From an uncultured Lachnospiraceae bacterium (GTDB lineage: Bacteria > Bacillota > Clostridia > Lachnospirales > Lachnospiraceae), in assembly GCA_934899185.1 (NCBI GenBank), contig CAKXYI010000001.1:372001-436000 (forward strand): DNA of 64,000 nucleotides. Reading direction: 5' to 3'. Positions 26,096-34,590 of this stretch are shown one piece after another. A program made the translations under genes and the position numbers. The notes beneath the pieces are model-generated. The model had not been told where the DNA came from, ran no database searches, and was given only the letters and a program-made list of their open reading frames with translations. Position 1 is the stretch's first letter; each line of letters starts with the position of its first letter.

Positions 26096-26100
26096 TGAGG
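26080..26100. repeat. Right 21-bp inverted repeat of the invertible segment
   Basis: This sequence begins CCTTATTGGTTTTC and is the exact reverse complement of 24012-24032. It ends 34 bases before the rfbF start codon, so it would be the leader of the right operon when the promoter is flipped. Confidence 0.92.
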
Positions 26101-26134
26101 TCACATTACACAAGAAAGATTAAGAGGATATGTT

Positions 26135-26917
26135 ATGAAGGTAGTTTTACTGGCTGGTGGCTTAGGCACGCGCATCAGCGAAGAAAGCCATTTGCGCCCA
26201 AAGCCAATGGTCGAAATAGGAGGCAAGCCAATCCTTTGGCACATCATGAAAGAATACTCCTACTACGGATTAAATGAATTTATCATCTGTGCAGGATATA
26301 AGCAGCATGTCATCAAAGAATGGTTTTCAGACTATTATCTGCACAACAGTGATATCACCTTTGATTTTACAAATGGAGGCGTCACAGAGATACATAGCAA
26401 TGTTGCCGAGCCGTGGAAAGTCACGATCGTTGACACCGGGCTTAATACCATGACCGGCGGACGTGTAAAGCGCATCCAGAAATATGTCGGAGATGAACCT
26501 TTTATGCTCACCTACGGAGACGGCGTATCTGATATCAATATTCAGGAACTACTCAAATACCATCAGGAAAAAGGCAAACTTGCCACTATGACTGCGGTTC
26601 GTGTCAGCCAGCGTTTTGGCGTCTTAGACATCGACAAGAATACTATGTCAGTCAAGTCATTCCGCGAAAAATCCGAAGCCGATGTATCCCGCATCAATGC
26701 CGGGTACATGGTCTTAGAACCGGAAGTATTTAACTACATTGATGGTGATGACACCGTATTCGAACAGGCGCCTTTACGCACACTTGCCAAAGAGGGGCAA
26801 CTTGTCGCCTACAAATACAATGGTTTTTGGCAGTGTATGGATACCAAACGTGAAATGGAAGAACTTGACAAGATGATCGCAGACGGCACTGCCCCTTGGA
26901 TGGTTTGGGAGAAGTAG
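26135..26917 (+). CDS. rfbF: Glucose-1-phosphate cytidylyltransferase
   Basis: A 260-residue nucleotidyltransferase beginning MKVVLLAGGLGTRISEES, with LRPKPMVEIGGKPILWHIM and the downstream SDINIQELL and GFWQCMDTKREMEEL segments typical of RfbF. It makes CDP-glucose from CTP and glucose-1-phosphate, the entry to 3,6-dideoxyhexoses. Length matches the family. It is the first gene of the right operon. AGAGGA lies 8 bases before the ATG, and the right inverted repeat lies directly upstream. Only 34 bases separate repeat and start, with no promoter visible there. Confidence 0.95.
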   Translation: MKVVLLAGGLGTRISEESHLRPKPMVEIGGKPILWHIMKEYSYYGLNEFIICAGYKQHVIKEWFSDYYLHNSDITFDFTNGGVTEIHSNVAEPWKVTIVDTGLNTMTGGRVKRIQKYVGDEPFMLTYGDGVSDINIQELLKYHQEKGKLATMTAVRVSQRFGVLDIDKNTMSVKSFREKSEADVSRINAGYMVLEPEVFNYIDGDDTVFEQAPLRTLAKEGQLVAYKYNGFWQCMDTKREMEELDKMIADGTAPWMVWEK

Positions 26918-26920
26918 TTT

Positions 26921-27994
26921 ATGAAATTAGATTTAAAATGGTTTAAAGATAAAAAGATACTCGTCACCGGACATACCGGTTTTAAGGGTTCCTGGCTGTG
27001 CAAGATCTTGATCGATGCAGGTGCGGAAGTGACTGGATATTCCCTAGCCCCATCTACGACGCCCGCCCTTTTTTACATCGCTGATATTGAAAACAAGATG
27101 AACTCTATCATAGGCGATATCCGTGATCTGAATCACCTAATGAAAGTTTTTGATCAGGTACAGCCGGAGATCGTATTGCATCTGGCAGCCCAGCCTATTG
27201 TCCGTGATTCTTACAAGGATCCTGTCTACACATACGAAACAAATGTCATGGGGACCGTCAACATCTGTGAATGTGTACGATTACACCCCTGCGTCAAATC
27301 ATTTTTGAATGTGACAACGGACAAGGTCTATCAAAATAATGAATGGGAATGGGGCTATCGTGAAAACGAGCCTTTGGATGGATTTGATCCCTATTCCAAT
27401 AGCAAATCATGCTCCGAATTGGTGACACACTCTTATATCAACTCCTTTTTCTGTGACCGGGAACTTGCTGTTTCCACAGCCCGCGCTGGAAATGTGATCG
27501 GCGGCGGCGATTTTGCCAATGATCGTATCATCCCGGATTGTGTGCGTGCTGCCATGGTCGGACGTGATATTGTTGTGCGCAATCCGCACTCCACCAGACC
27601 TTATCAGCATGTATTAGAACCGCTCTATATGTATCTGATGATCGCCAAGGGACAGTATGAAAATCGAAATCTTGCCGGATTTTATAATGTCGGTCCGGAC
27701 GACTGCGACTGCGTTACCACCGGCGAATTGGTAGATCTTTTCTGTGCATCCTGGAATAAGGACAACCTTAGCAGTCCTATCAAATGGATTGATCAGGCAG
27801 AAGTTAATGCCCCACACGAGGCAAACTTTTTAAAACTGGATTGTTCCAAGATCAAACATACCTTTGGATGGTCTCCGCGCTGGGGCGTAAAGGATGCCAT
27901 CGCAAAGACCGTGGAATGGTCAAAAATATATGCCGCAAATGGTGACATTTCCGGATGTATGGAAAAGCAAATAAAAGAATTTTTTGATATTTAA
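26921..27994 (+). CDS. rfbG: CDP-glucose 4,6-dehydratase
   Basis: A 357-residue extended-SDR enzyme with the NAD loop VTGHTGFKGSWL, VTTDKVYQN and the active-site YxxxK in DPYSNSKSCSE (about residue 159). RfbG converts CDP-glucose to CDP-4-keto-6-deoxyglucose. It starts 3 bases after rfbF, with GGGAG about 10 bases upstream of the ATG. The motif set is complete and the family length is normal. Confidence 0.94.
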   Translation: MKLDLKWFKDKKILVTGHTGFKGSWLCKILIDAGAEVTGYSLAPSTTPALFYIADIENKMNSIIGDIRDLNHLMKVFDQVQPEIVLHLAAQPIVRDSYKDPVYTYETNVMGTVNICECVRLHPCVKSFLNVTTDKVYQNNEWEWGYRENEPLDGFDPYSNSKSCSELVTHSYINSFFCDRELAVSTARAGNVIGGGDFANDRIIPDCVRAAMVGRDIVVRNPHSTRPYQHVLEPLYMYLMIAKGQYENRNLAGFYNVGPDDCDCVTTGELVDLFCASWNKDNLSSPIKWIDQAEVNAPHEANFLKLDCSKIKHTFGWSPRWGVKDAIAKTVEWSKIYAANGDISGCMEKQIKEFFDI

Positions 27995-28010
27995 AAACAG
28001 GAGATCCTAT

Positions 28011-29360
28011 ATGTCAGATTGGAAGAACGAAACTGAAGCACGCGAGCAGATCAAATCGCTCGTCGCAGAATACTACGAAAAATATAAAAAGCCTGAACAG
28101 GAAAAAGAATTTGTACCCGGAGATCGTCTCTCCTATGCATCTCGCGTTTACGACGAAAAAGAGATGTGTGCGCTCACAGATGCCACACTCGACTTTTGGC
28201 TAACCACCGGTCGCTTCGCAGATCAATTTGAGAAAGAATTTGCCGCATGGATCGGTGTCAAATGGGCACACCTGGTAAACAGCGGATCCTCTGCCAATTT
28301 GATCGCCTTTATGGCACTAACTGCACCGGAACTCGGTGATCGTCAGATCAAAAAAGGTGACGAGATCATCACCGTCGCCTGCGGATTTCCGACAACAATA
28401 ACACCTGCCATCCAATATGGTGCTGTCCCGGTTTTTGTAGACGTGACAGTACCGCAGTACAACATTGACGTCAACCAGTTAGAAACTGCCCTGTCTCCTA
28501 AGACAAAGGCTGTCATGATCGCACATACTCTGGGCAATCCTTTTGACCTGAAGGCTGTTCGTGCTTTCTGCGACAAACATAACCTTTGGCTCGTGGAAGA
28601 CAACTGTGATGCCCTTGGAACCAAGTACACCATTGACGGCGAGACACGTTTTTCCGGTACATGGGGTGACATCGGAACCAGCAGTTTTTATCCACCACAC
28701 CATATGACTATGGGCGAAGGTGGATGTGTATATACCAACAATCCACTCCTCCATCGCATGATCCTTTCTTTCCGCGACTGGGGACGTGATTGTATCTGCC
28801 CATCCGGACAGGATAACTTCTGTGGGCATCGTTTTGACGGACAGTACGGAGAACTGCCGACAGGATACGACCATAAATATGTATACAGTCATTTTGGATA
28901 CAACTTGAAGGTGACAGATATGCAGGCAGCCGTTGGCTGTGAACAGTTAAAGAAGTTCCCTTCTTTCATTGAACGCAGACGCCATAACTGGGATCGCCTG
29001 CGCAAAAACTTGGAAGATGTACAGAACAAGATCATTCTTCCTGAGCCTGCCGAAAACAGTGAGCCATCCTGGTTCGGATTTTTGATCAGTGTACGTGACG
29101 AAAGCGGTCTGGATCGAAATCAAGTGACCAAGTACATAGAGGATCATAATGTCCAGACACGTCTTCTGTTTAGCGGTAACCTGATCAAGCATCCATGTTT
29201 TGACCAGATCCGTGGTACGGATGCTTATCGCGTGGTCGGCAGTCTGGATACAACCGATTATGTAATGACTCACACTTTCTGGGTTGGTGTATATCCGGGA
29301 ATGACTGACGAAAAGATTGACTATATGGCACAAGTAATCAAAGAGGCTGTAAATCAATAG
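28011..29360 (+). CDS. rfbH: CDP-6-deoxy-4-keto-hexulose 3-dehydrase (E1), PMP-dependent
   Basis: A 449-residue protein of the aminotransferase fold with the two hallmarks of the 3-dehydrase. The usual PLP lysine is replaced by histidine in SFYPPHHMTMGEGG (H230/H231), and three cysteines for the [2Fe-2S] cluster lie in RDCICPSGQDNFC (C261, C263, C271). It removes the C3 hydroxyl on the way to a CDP-3,6-dideoxyhexose and needs a reductase partner (E3) that I do not see in the window. The start at 28011 has AGGAG 6 bases upstream; an in-frame start at 27984 would overlap rfbG and lacks a good site. Confidence 0.95.
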   Translation: MSDWKNETEAREQIKSLVAEYYEKYKKPEQEKEFVPGDRLSYASRVYDEKEMCALTDATLDFWLTTGRFADQFEKEFAAWIGVKWAHLVNSGSSANLIAFMALTAPELGDRQIKKGDEIITVACGFPTTITPAIQYGAVPVFVDVTVPQYNIDVNQLETALSPKTKAVMIAHTLGNPFDLKAVRAFCDKHNLWLVEDNCDALGTKYTIDGETRFSGTWGDIGTSSFYPPHHMTMGEGGCVYTNNPLLHRMILSFRDWGRDCICPSGQDNFCGHRFDGQYGELPTGYDHKYVYSHFGYNLKVTDMQAAVGCEQLKKFPSFIERRRHNWDRLRKNLEDVQNKIILPEPAENSEPSWFGFLISVRDESGLDRNQVTKYIEDHNVQTRLLFSGNLIKHPCFDQIRGTDAYRVVGSLDTTDYVMTHTFWVGVYPGMTDEKIDYMAQVIKEAVNQ

Positions 29361-29383
29361 CCGGATGTAAGTGAGGGGAAATT

Positions 29384-31216
29384 TTGAAAATAAGATTAGC
29401 TGATTATGTGGCAGATTTTTTAGTGGCACATGGGGTCACGGATTGTTTCAGTGTCGTTGGTGGTGGCGCTATGCATTTAAATGACGCGCTCGGTCACAAA
29501 GACGGTCTTACCGTGACCTACAATCACCATGAGCAGGCTTGCGCCATTGCAGCAGAAGCCTACGCTCGCATTGATAATCGCATTGCGGCTGTATGTGTCA
29601 CAACAGGTCCCGGTGGGACAAACGCTCTTACCGGTGTTCTCGGTGGATGGTTAGATTCCATCCCTATGTTTATCATCAGCGGTCAGGTGCGCTACGACAC
29701 AACTGCTCGCTACGCTTTGCAATACACCGAAACACCGCTCCGCGCCATGGGAGATCAGGAATACGACATCGTAAAATCTGTCACACCTATGACAAAATAT
29801 GCAACGATGATCGAAGATCCTTTGCAGATTCGCTATGGTCTTGAAAAAGCCTGGCATCTTGCCACAACCGGGCGTCCTGGACCTGTCTGGATCGATATTC
29901 CTGTGAATTATCAGGGATCCTATATCGAGACAGAAGACTTGACCGGCTATGATCCTGCGGAGGATGATGCCCTTTTACCTCCACCGATATCCCAAGACCT
30001 TGTCCATAAGGTACTGTATGCTATCTCACAGGCAAAAAGACCTGTGATCCACGCCGGTTACGGTATTCGTTTATCAGGGGCTTATGACATCTTCCGCTCG
30101 GTGATGGAAAAACTAAACATCCCGGTTGTGACCTATTGGAATGCTATTGATCTCATTGAAGATGCGCATCCACTGTATGTAGGTCGTGCCGGAAATATGG
30201 GCGATCGCCCGGGAAACTGGGCAATTCAAAATGCTGATCTTGTCATTGCGATCGGAACACGCATTTCCATCCGTCAGGTTGGCTATAACTGGAAAACCTG
30301 GGCGCGTGCTGCAAAGGTGATCATGGTAGATATTGATCAGGCAGAACTTAAAAAGCCCACCTTGCACGTAGACATGCCGATCTGGGCAGATGCCAAAGAT
30401 TTTCTTACTCAGTTAAACAGTGCGATCACACAAGAGCCTGTTTTTCAAAATAGGATCTGGCTTGATGCCTGCCAGAATTGGAAAAAGAATTATCCGGTTG
30501 TACAGCCAAAGCAATGGGAAGAAAACGGACGTACTGCTAACGTTTATGCCTTTGTGCATTATCTCAGCAGTCAGTTACCGGAAAACTCTCTTACGGCGGT
30601 TTCCAATGGTGCCTGCTGTGTCGTTGGGCATCAGACCTATGTCATCAAGAAAGGCAGTCGATTTGCCAACAACAGTGCTGTCGCCAGTATGGGCTATGGG
30701 CTTCCAGCTGCTATTGGCACTTGTATCGCCGGTGGACGAGCCGAGACGATATGCTTGGAAGGCGATGGCAGTATCATGATGAACTTACAGGAACTGCAAA
30801 CCATCATCACCAACAAATTACCGATCAAGATCTTCCTTATCAACAATAGCGGCTACCACTCTATTCGCATTACACAGTCCAATCTGTTTAGCGAACATTG
30901 TAAGGTTGGCATCGGTGAGGAATCCGGTGATCTGTCTTTTCCTGCTTTCCGAAAAATTGCAGATGCCTTTGGTTTTCCATATTACGAAGCACATTCCAAT
31001 GCTTCCATGAAAGAAACAGTAGATAAGGTGCTTGCCCTTGATGGTCCGGTATTCTGTGAAATCTATACCGACACAGAGCAGCGCTGGGAACCGAAAAGCA
31101 GTACCAAGCGTCTGGAAGATGGCACGCTGGTCAGTCCACCCCTTGAGGATCTGGCGCCGTTTTTGCCAAGAGAAGAACTCAAAGAAATTATGTTTATCCC
31201 TCTCCTGGAGGAATAA
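29384..31216 (+). CDS. TPP-dependent enzyme, YerE-like (acetolactate-synthase fold)
   Basis: A 610-residue thiamine-diphosphate enzyme. The activating glutamate is E50 in NHHEQACAIAAEAYAR. TTGPGGTNALTGV follows, and the cofactor motif GDGSIMMNLQELQT ends with LINN. Directly after rfbFGH, the expected member is YerE, which adds a two-carbon acetyl unit from pyruvate to C4 of CDP-3,6-dideoxy-4-ketohexose in yersiniose synthesis. The fold and neighbours support a branched-sugar role; strict orthology is not proven. The start is a TTG at 29384 with GAGGGG about 5 bases before it. A housekeeping acetolactate synthase is less likely here. Confidence 0.8.
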   Translation: MKIRLADYVADFLVAHGVTDCFSVVGGGAMHLNDALGHKDGLTVTYNHHEQACAIAAEAYARIDNRIAAVCVTTGPGGTNALTGVLGGWLDSIPMFIISGQVRYDTTARYALQYTETPLRAMGDQEYDIVKSVTPMTKYATMIEDPLQIRYGLEKAWHLATTGRPGPVWIDIPVNYQGSYIETEDLTGYDPAEDDALLPPPISQDLVHKVLYAISQAKRPVIHAGYGIRLSGAYDIFRSVMEKLNIPVVTYWNAIDLIEDAHPLYVGRAGNMGDRPGNWAIQNADLVIAIGTRISIRQVGYNWKTWARAAKVIMVDIDQAELKKPTLHVDMPIWADAKDFLTQLNSAITQEPVFQNRIWLDACQNWKKNYPVVQPKQWEENGRTANVYAFVHYLSSQLPENSLTAVSNGACCVVGHQTYVIKKGSRFANNSAVASMGYGLPAAIGTCIAGGRAETICLEGDGSIMMNLQELQTIITNKLPIKIFLINNSGYHSIRITQSNLFSEHCKVGIGEESGDLSFPAFRKIADAFGFPYYEAHSNASMKETVDKVLALDGPVFCEIYTDTEQRWEPKSSTKRLEDGTLVSPPLEDLAPFLPREELKEIMFIPLLEE

Positions 31217-31231
31217 AAAGGATCTTAATAT

Positions 31232-32146
31232 ATGAAAAAAGTAATTGTAACCGGGCCTACGGGTGCTATCGGCGTGGCGTTGATCCAAGAACTGATCACA
31301 AATAATGTAAAAGTTTATGCCGTATGCCGAAAAGACTCCAAACGCAAACGCAACATTCCCTCTCACCCACTGGTTGAGATAATTGATTGCGATTTGGATC
31401 AACTACATCATTTGCATGAACAAATACCGTCTCCATGTGATGTTTTTTATCATTTTGGCTGGGCGGCAACGATTGGTTCCGGTCGTAATGATACTTCATT
31501 ACAATTACATAATATTCAATACACCTTGGATGCCGTAGATGCCGCGCATGCTCTCGGTTGCAGACGTTTTATCGGTGCCGGTTCGCAGGCCGAATATGGA
31601 CGCGTTGAAGGAAAGATTTCCGCTTCAACACCTACTTTTCCGGAGAATGGATATGGCATTGCCAAACTATGTGCCGGGCAAATGAGTCGTATCCGTTGTG
31701 AGCAACTTGGCATGGAACACATCTGGACCAGAGTTCTCAGTATTTATGGTCCTTGCGATGGACCGAACACCATGATCCGCTCGACCATACACCAATTACT
31801 TGCAGGGCAAAAACCCGCTTTGACCGCAGGACTGCAAGAATGGGATTATCTGTATGCCAAAGATGCCGGTCTGGCTTTTTACCTTCTCGGCAAAGCCGGT
31901 CAAGCCGGAAAAGTTTACTGCATCGGCAGTGGTCGTGCTACAGAACTTAAGAATTATATAAACATCCTGCGAGATGCAATTGATCCCAGTTTGCCGTTAG
32001 GACTTGGCGAAATTCCCTATAGCCCTCTGCAAGTCATGCATCTGGAAGCAGATATTAGTGATTTACAACAAGATACCGGTTTTATACCACGCTATTCTTT
32101 TGAGAAAGGAATCCAAGAAACGATCCAGTGGTGCAAACATCACTAG
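31232..32146 (+). CDS. Extended-SDR NAD(P)-dependent reductase/epimerase
   Basis: A 304-residue SDR with the loop VTGPTGAIGVALI and the catalytic YxxxK in ENGYGIAKLCAGQ (about residue 141). AEYGRVEGKIS provides the substrate-side motif. After a YerE-like enzyme it may be the YerF-type reductase that finishes the branched sugar, or a C4 reductase of the AbeA/RfbJ kind. AAAGGA is 9 bases before the start. It is a paralogue of the protein at 36830-37747: both share the ends GIGDIPY/GLGEIPY and DTGFIPR. Confidence 0.82.
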   Translation: MKKVIVTGPTGAIGVALIQELITNNVKVYAVCRKDSKRKRNIPSHPLVEIIDCDLDQLHHLHEQIPSPCDVFYHFGWAATIGSGRNDTSLQLHNIQYTLDAVDAAHALGCRRFIGAGSQAEYGRVEGKISASTPTFPENGYGIAKLCAGQMSRIRCEQLGMEHIWTRVLSIYGPCDGPNTMIRSTIHQLLAGQKPALTAGLQEWDYLYAKDAGLAFYLLGKAGQAGKVYCIGSGRATELKNYINILRDAIDPSLPLGLGEIPYSPLQVMHLEADISDLQQDTGFIPRYSFEKGIQETIQWCKHH

Positions 32147-32166
32147 GAAGTTTTCCACATAAACCT

Positions 32167-33099
32167 ATGAAAAAAGTAAGTATTCTCATTCCATGCTATA
32201 ACGAGGAAGAAAATGTTGTCCCGATGAGTCAGGCGATCGTCAACTTATTTACAAATGAGTTGACACAATATGATTATGAACTTCTCTTTATTGACAATGA
32301 TTCCAGCGATAATACCCGCCCTCTGCTGCGTCAAATATGCGCTGCCAATCCAAAGATCAAAGCCATCTTTAATGCCAAGAATTTCGGACAGTTCAACTCG
32401 CCTTATTACGGCATCTTGCAGACAACAGGTGATTGTACGATCTCCATGGTCTGCGATTTTCAGGATCCGATCGAATTGATCCCCCAATACCTTAAAGAAT
32501 GGGAAAACGGTTATAAGATCGTCATTGGCATCAAATCCAGCAGTAAGGAAAATCCGATCATGTATCATCTGCGTAGTTTCTACTATCGCATCATCAAGAA
32601 ATTTTCTGATACAGAACAGATTGAACACTTTACCGGATCCGGACTATATGACAAAGAATTTGTGCAGGTTTTGCGTGATCTCAAAGATCCAACTCCGTTT
32701 TTGCGCGGTATTGTTGCAGAACTTGGCTATAAAAGAAAAGAAATCGAATATGAGCAGCCACAGCGCCGCGCCGGAAAGACCCACAATAATTTTATGTCGC
32801 TCTACGATGCCGCCATGCTTAGTTTTACCTCCTATACCAAAATTGGTCTGCGTCTTGCAACTTTCCTGGGTGTAGGTTGTGGCATCATCAGTTTTATTAT
32901 CGGTGTCTTTTATCTGATTGCTAAACTGATCTGGTGGAATAATTTTTCCGCCGGTATCGCACCAATCACGATTGGCATGTTCTTTTTGGGATCTGTGCAG
33001 TTATTCTTCTTAGGATTTTTAGGGGAATACATTATGAGTATCAATCAACGTGTTATGAATCGACCATTGGTAGTCGAGGAAGAAAGGATAAATTTCTAG
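32167..33099 (+). CDS. GtrB/CsbB-like family 2 glycosyltransferase with two C-terminal helices
   Basis: A 310-residue GT2 protein starting MKKVSILIPCYNEEENV, with FIDNDSSDNTR, VCDFQDP (metal-binding) and RRAGKTHNNFMSLYD, then two membrane helices at about 230-255 and 267-290. This is the Und-P-glycosyl synthase layout (GtrB, CsbB, DPM1). It would charge undecaprenyl phosphate with the sugar used by a GT-C transferase, and so matches the left-operon gene at 20742. The ATG at 32167 gives the conserved N-terminus although its ribosome site is weak; a GTG at 32128 overlaps the previous gene. Confidence 0.87.
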   Translation: MKKVSILIPCYNEEENVVPMSQAIVNLFTNELTQYDYELLFIDNDSSDNTRPLLRQICAANPKIKAIFNAKNFGQFNSPYYGILQTTGDCTISMVCDFQDPIELIPQYLKEWENGYKIVIGIKSSSKENPIMYHLRSFYYRIIKKFSDTEQIEHFTGSGLYDKEFVQVLRDLKDPTPFLRGIVAELGYKRKEIEYEQPQRRAGKTHNNFMSLYDAAMLSFTSYTKIGLRLATFLGVGCGIISFIIGVFYLIAKLIWWNNFSAGIAPITIGMFFLGSVQLFFLGFLGEYIMSINQRVMNRPLVVEEERINF

Positions 33100-33120
33100 T
33101 AATTTATGGAGATTTCAAAC

Positions 33121-34581
33121 ATGCATCAAAAAATATTGAAAAGTTTTTCTTATCTTTACCTTTTTTTACCCATTCTGATTTTTTTTGTAGGATGGATTAA
33201 ACCATTGATTTCTATACCTCTTTGTTTGGTGATTTGCTTCTGCATCTTTCGGATGATAAAAAAGCAGAACGACATATGGATGCCAGCGTTTAATAAGGAG
33301 ATTTTTTTTCAACTTCTCCCGATCATAGTTATTCTTATACTATGGGTTTATTTTTCAGGTATCGGAGGATTTGTTTTCCAAAACAAAGATCACTGGTGGC
33401 GTAATGAAACCTTTAATCTTCTTGTTCAGGAAGATTGGCCCGTTATTGTTAAAATGAATATGAAAGGTACAATGCAACCCCGTGCTCTTATTTATTACAT
33501 CGGTTTCTGGTTACCATCTGCTGTAGTAGGTAAGTTGTTTGGTCTCAATGCCGGTTATGCTTTTCAAGCGTTATGGGCTGTATTAGGACTCTTCATTATC
33601 TACTATTTGATAAGTGAACGCCTGGGCAGTTTTTCTATCAAGTCATTATTGTGCCTCATTTTTTTTAGTGGTCTGGATATTATAGGATGCTTCCTTTTAC
33701 AAATTAATCTATCTGATTTTGAACATTTTTTACACATTGAATGGTGGTCCGGATTTGAATTTTCCAGTAATACAACACAACTTTTTTGGGTATTTAATCA
33801 GTCCATATATGCTTGGTTACTTACCCTATTAATACTACGCCAAAAGGATAACCGACATCTTATCTTTTTTTGGAGTTGTGGTTTACTAGAATGCACACTT
33901 CCATTTGTCGGTATGCTTCCTTTTCTAGTATATAAAATACTTGATAATACATTTCATAGTGACATAACAATTTCGACCAGTAAATGTAAATTTTCCCTCT
34001 TAAAATTCAATCACTTGTTTAGTATCGAGAATATACTAGGCGGTGGTTGCATTGGTATTGTTTCTTTCTTATACGAAATTGGGAATATATCTGCAAATAA
34101 CCATGCCTCAGAGGTAACTTGGACTAAGGGATATTTGATGCTATACATCTTATTTTTGCTGCTAGAAGTTGGCTTATATGCCTTCGTCATCTATCAATAT
34201 CAAAAAGAAAATTTGCTGTATTGGATATCGCTCATAACACTTGCCATCTGTCCTATCCTTCACGTTGGAAGCGGTCAGGATTTTTGTCTAAAGGCTTCTA
34301 TTCCAGCATTGTTCGTACTCATGCTTTTGCTGATGGATACATGGAAGATAGCACATCGACAACATAACCATCGTATAGTTATTGCCATCACGCTATTATT
34401 GTTATGTGGTTCCATTACACCTTGCGGAGAATTTATACGCACTTTCCGCAATACCAATATATTATATCACAGTAACCAAACTATTATGGCTCAACCTGTC
34501 TCTATTGATGAGATTATGTGTTATCCAAACTTTTCCGGAAACGCAGATGAGTCGTTCTTTTTCAAATACATTGCAAAATAA
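33121..34581 (+). CDS. GT-C-like multispanning membrane protein
   Basis: A 486-residue protein with about 11-12 membrane helices and little loop sequence. After helix 2-3 comes KDHWWRNETFN (about residue 90), an acidic/aromatic stretch on the outer side that could be the metal/lipid-phosphate site of a GT-C enzyme. I do not recognise the family further; a polymerase of the Wzy type is an alternative. The start at 33121 has GGAG 9 bases upstream. Base composition becomes A+T-richer from this gene on: a spot count of one 60-base line gives 29 G+C at 28381 and 22 at 36001. Confidence 0.55.
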   Translation: MHQKILKSFSYLYLFLPILIFFVGWIKPLISIPLCLVICFCIFRMIKKQNDIWMPAFNKEIFFQLLPIIVILILWVYFSGIGGFVFQNKDHWWRNETFNLLVQEDWPVIVKMNMKGTMQPRALIYYIGFWLPSAVVGKLFGLNAGYAFQALWAVLGLFIIYYLISERLGSFSIKSLLCLIFFSGLDIIGCFLLQINLSDFEHFLHIEWWSGFEFSSNTTQLFWVFNQSIYAWLLTLLILRQKDNRHLIFFWSCGLLECTLPFVGMLPFLVYKILDNTFHSDITISTSKCKFSLLKFNHLFSIENILGGGCIGIVSFLYEIGNISANNHASEVTWTKGYLMLYILFLLLEVGLYAFVIYQYQKENLLYWISLITLAICPILHVGSGQDFCLKASIPALFVLMLLLMDTWKIAHRQHNHRIVIAITLLLLCGSITPCGEFIRTFRNTNILYHSNQTIMAQPVSIDEIMCYPNFSGNADESFFFKYIAK

Positions 34582-34590
34582 GGAGTTTCT

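Larger units (their letters stand above)
24012..26100. mobile_element. Invertible DNA segment carrying a recombinase, an Rpn-family nuclease and an outward promoter
   Basis: The segment of 2089 bases is bounded by perfect 21-bp inverted repeats and lies exactly between two divergent polysaccharide operons. It contains a complete tyrosine recombinase, a putative nuclease, a terminator-like hairpin and a promoter (24041-24069) pointing outward through the left repeat. Only 26 bases separate the left repeat from the left operon's first codon, and 34 bases separate the right repeat from rfbF. Inversion would exchange which operon faces the promoter. Recombinase-linked invertible promoters that control capsule operons are established in Bacteroides. 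Inversion itself is not shown by this sequence, only the architecture for it. Confidence 0.85.

Noticed and set aside
24012..26100. The segment could be an integrated element with att sites, because it has a tyrosine integrase next to short repeats.
   Set aside because: Integration leaves direct repeats. Here the 21-bp repeats are inverted, and no excisionase, replication or transfer gene is present.
29384..31216. TPP protein as housekeeping acetolactate synthase (IlvB).
   Set aside because: There is no small regulatory subunit or branched-chain amino acid gene nearby, and it follows rfbFGH directly, where a YerE-type enzyme is expected.
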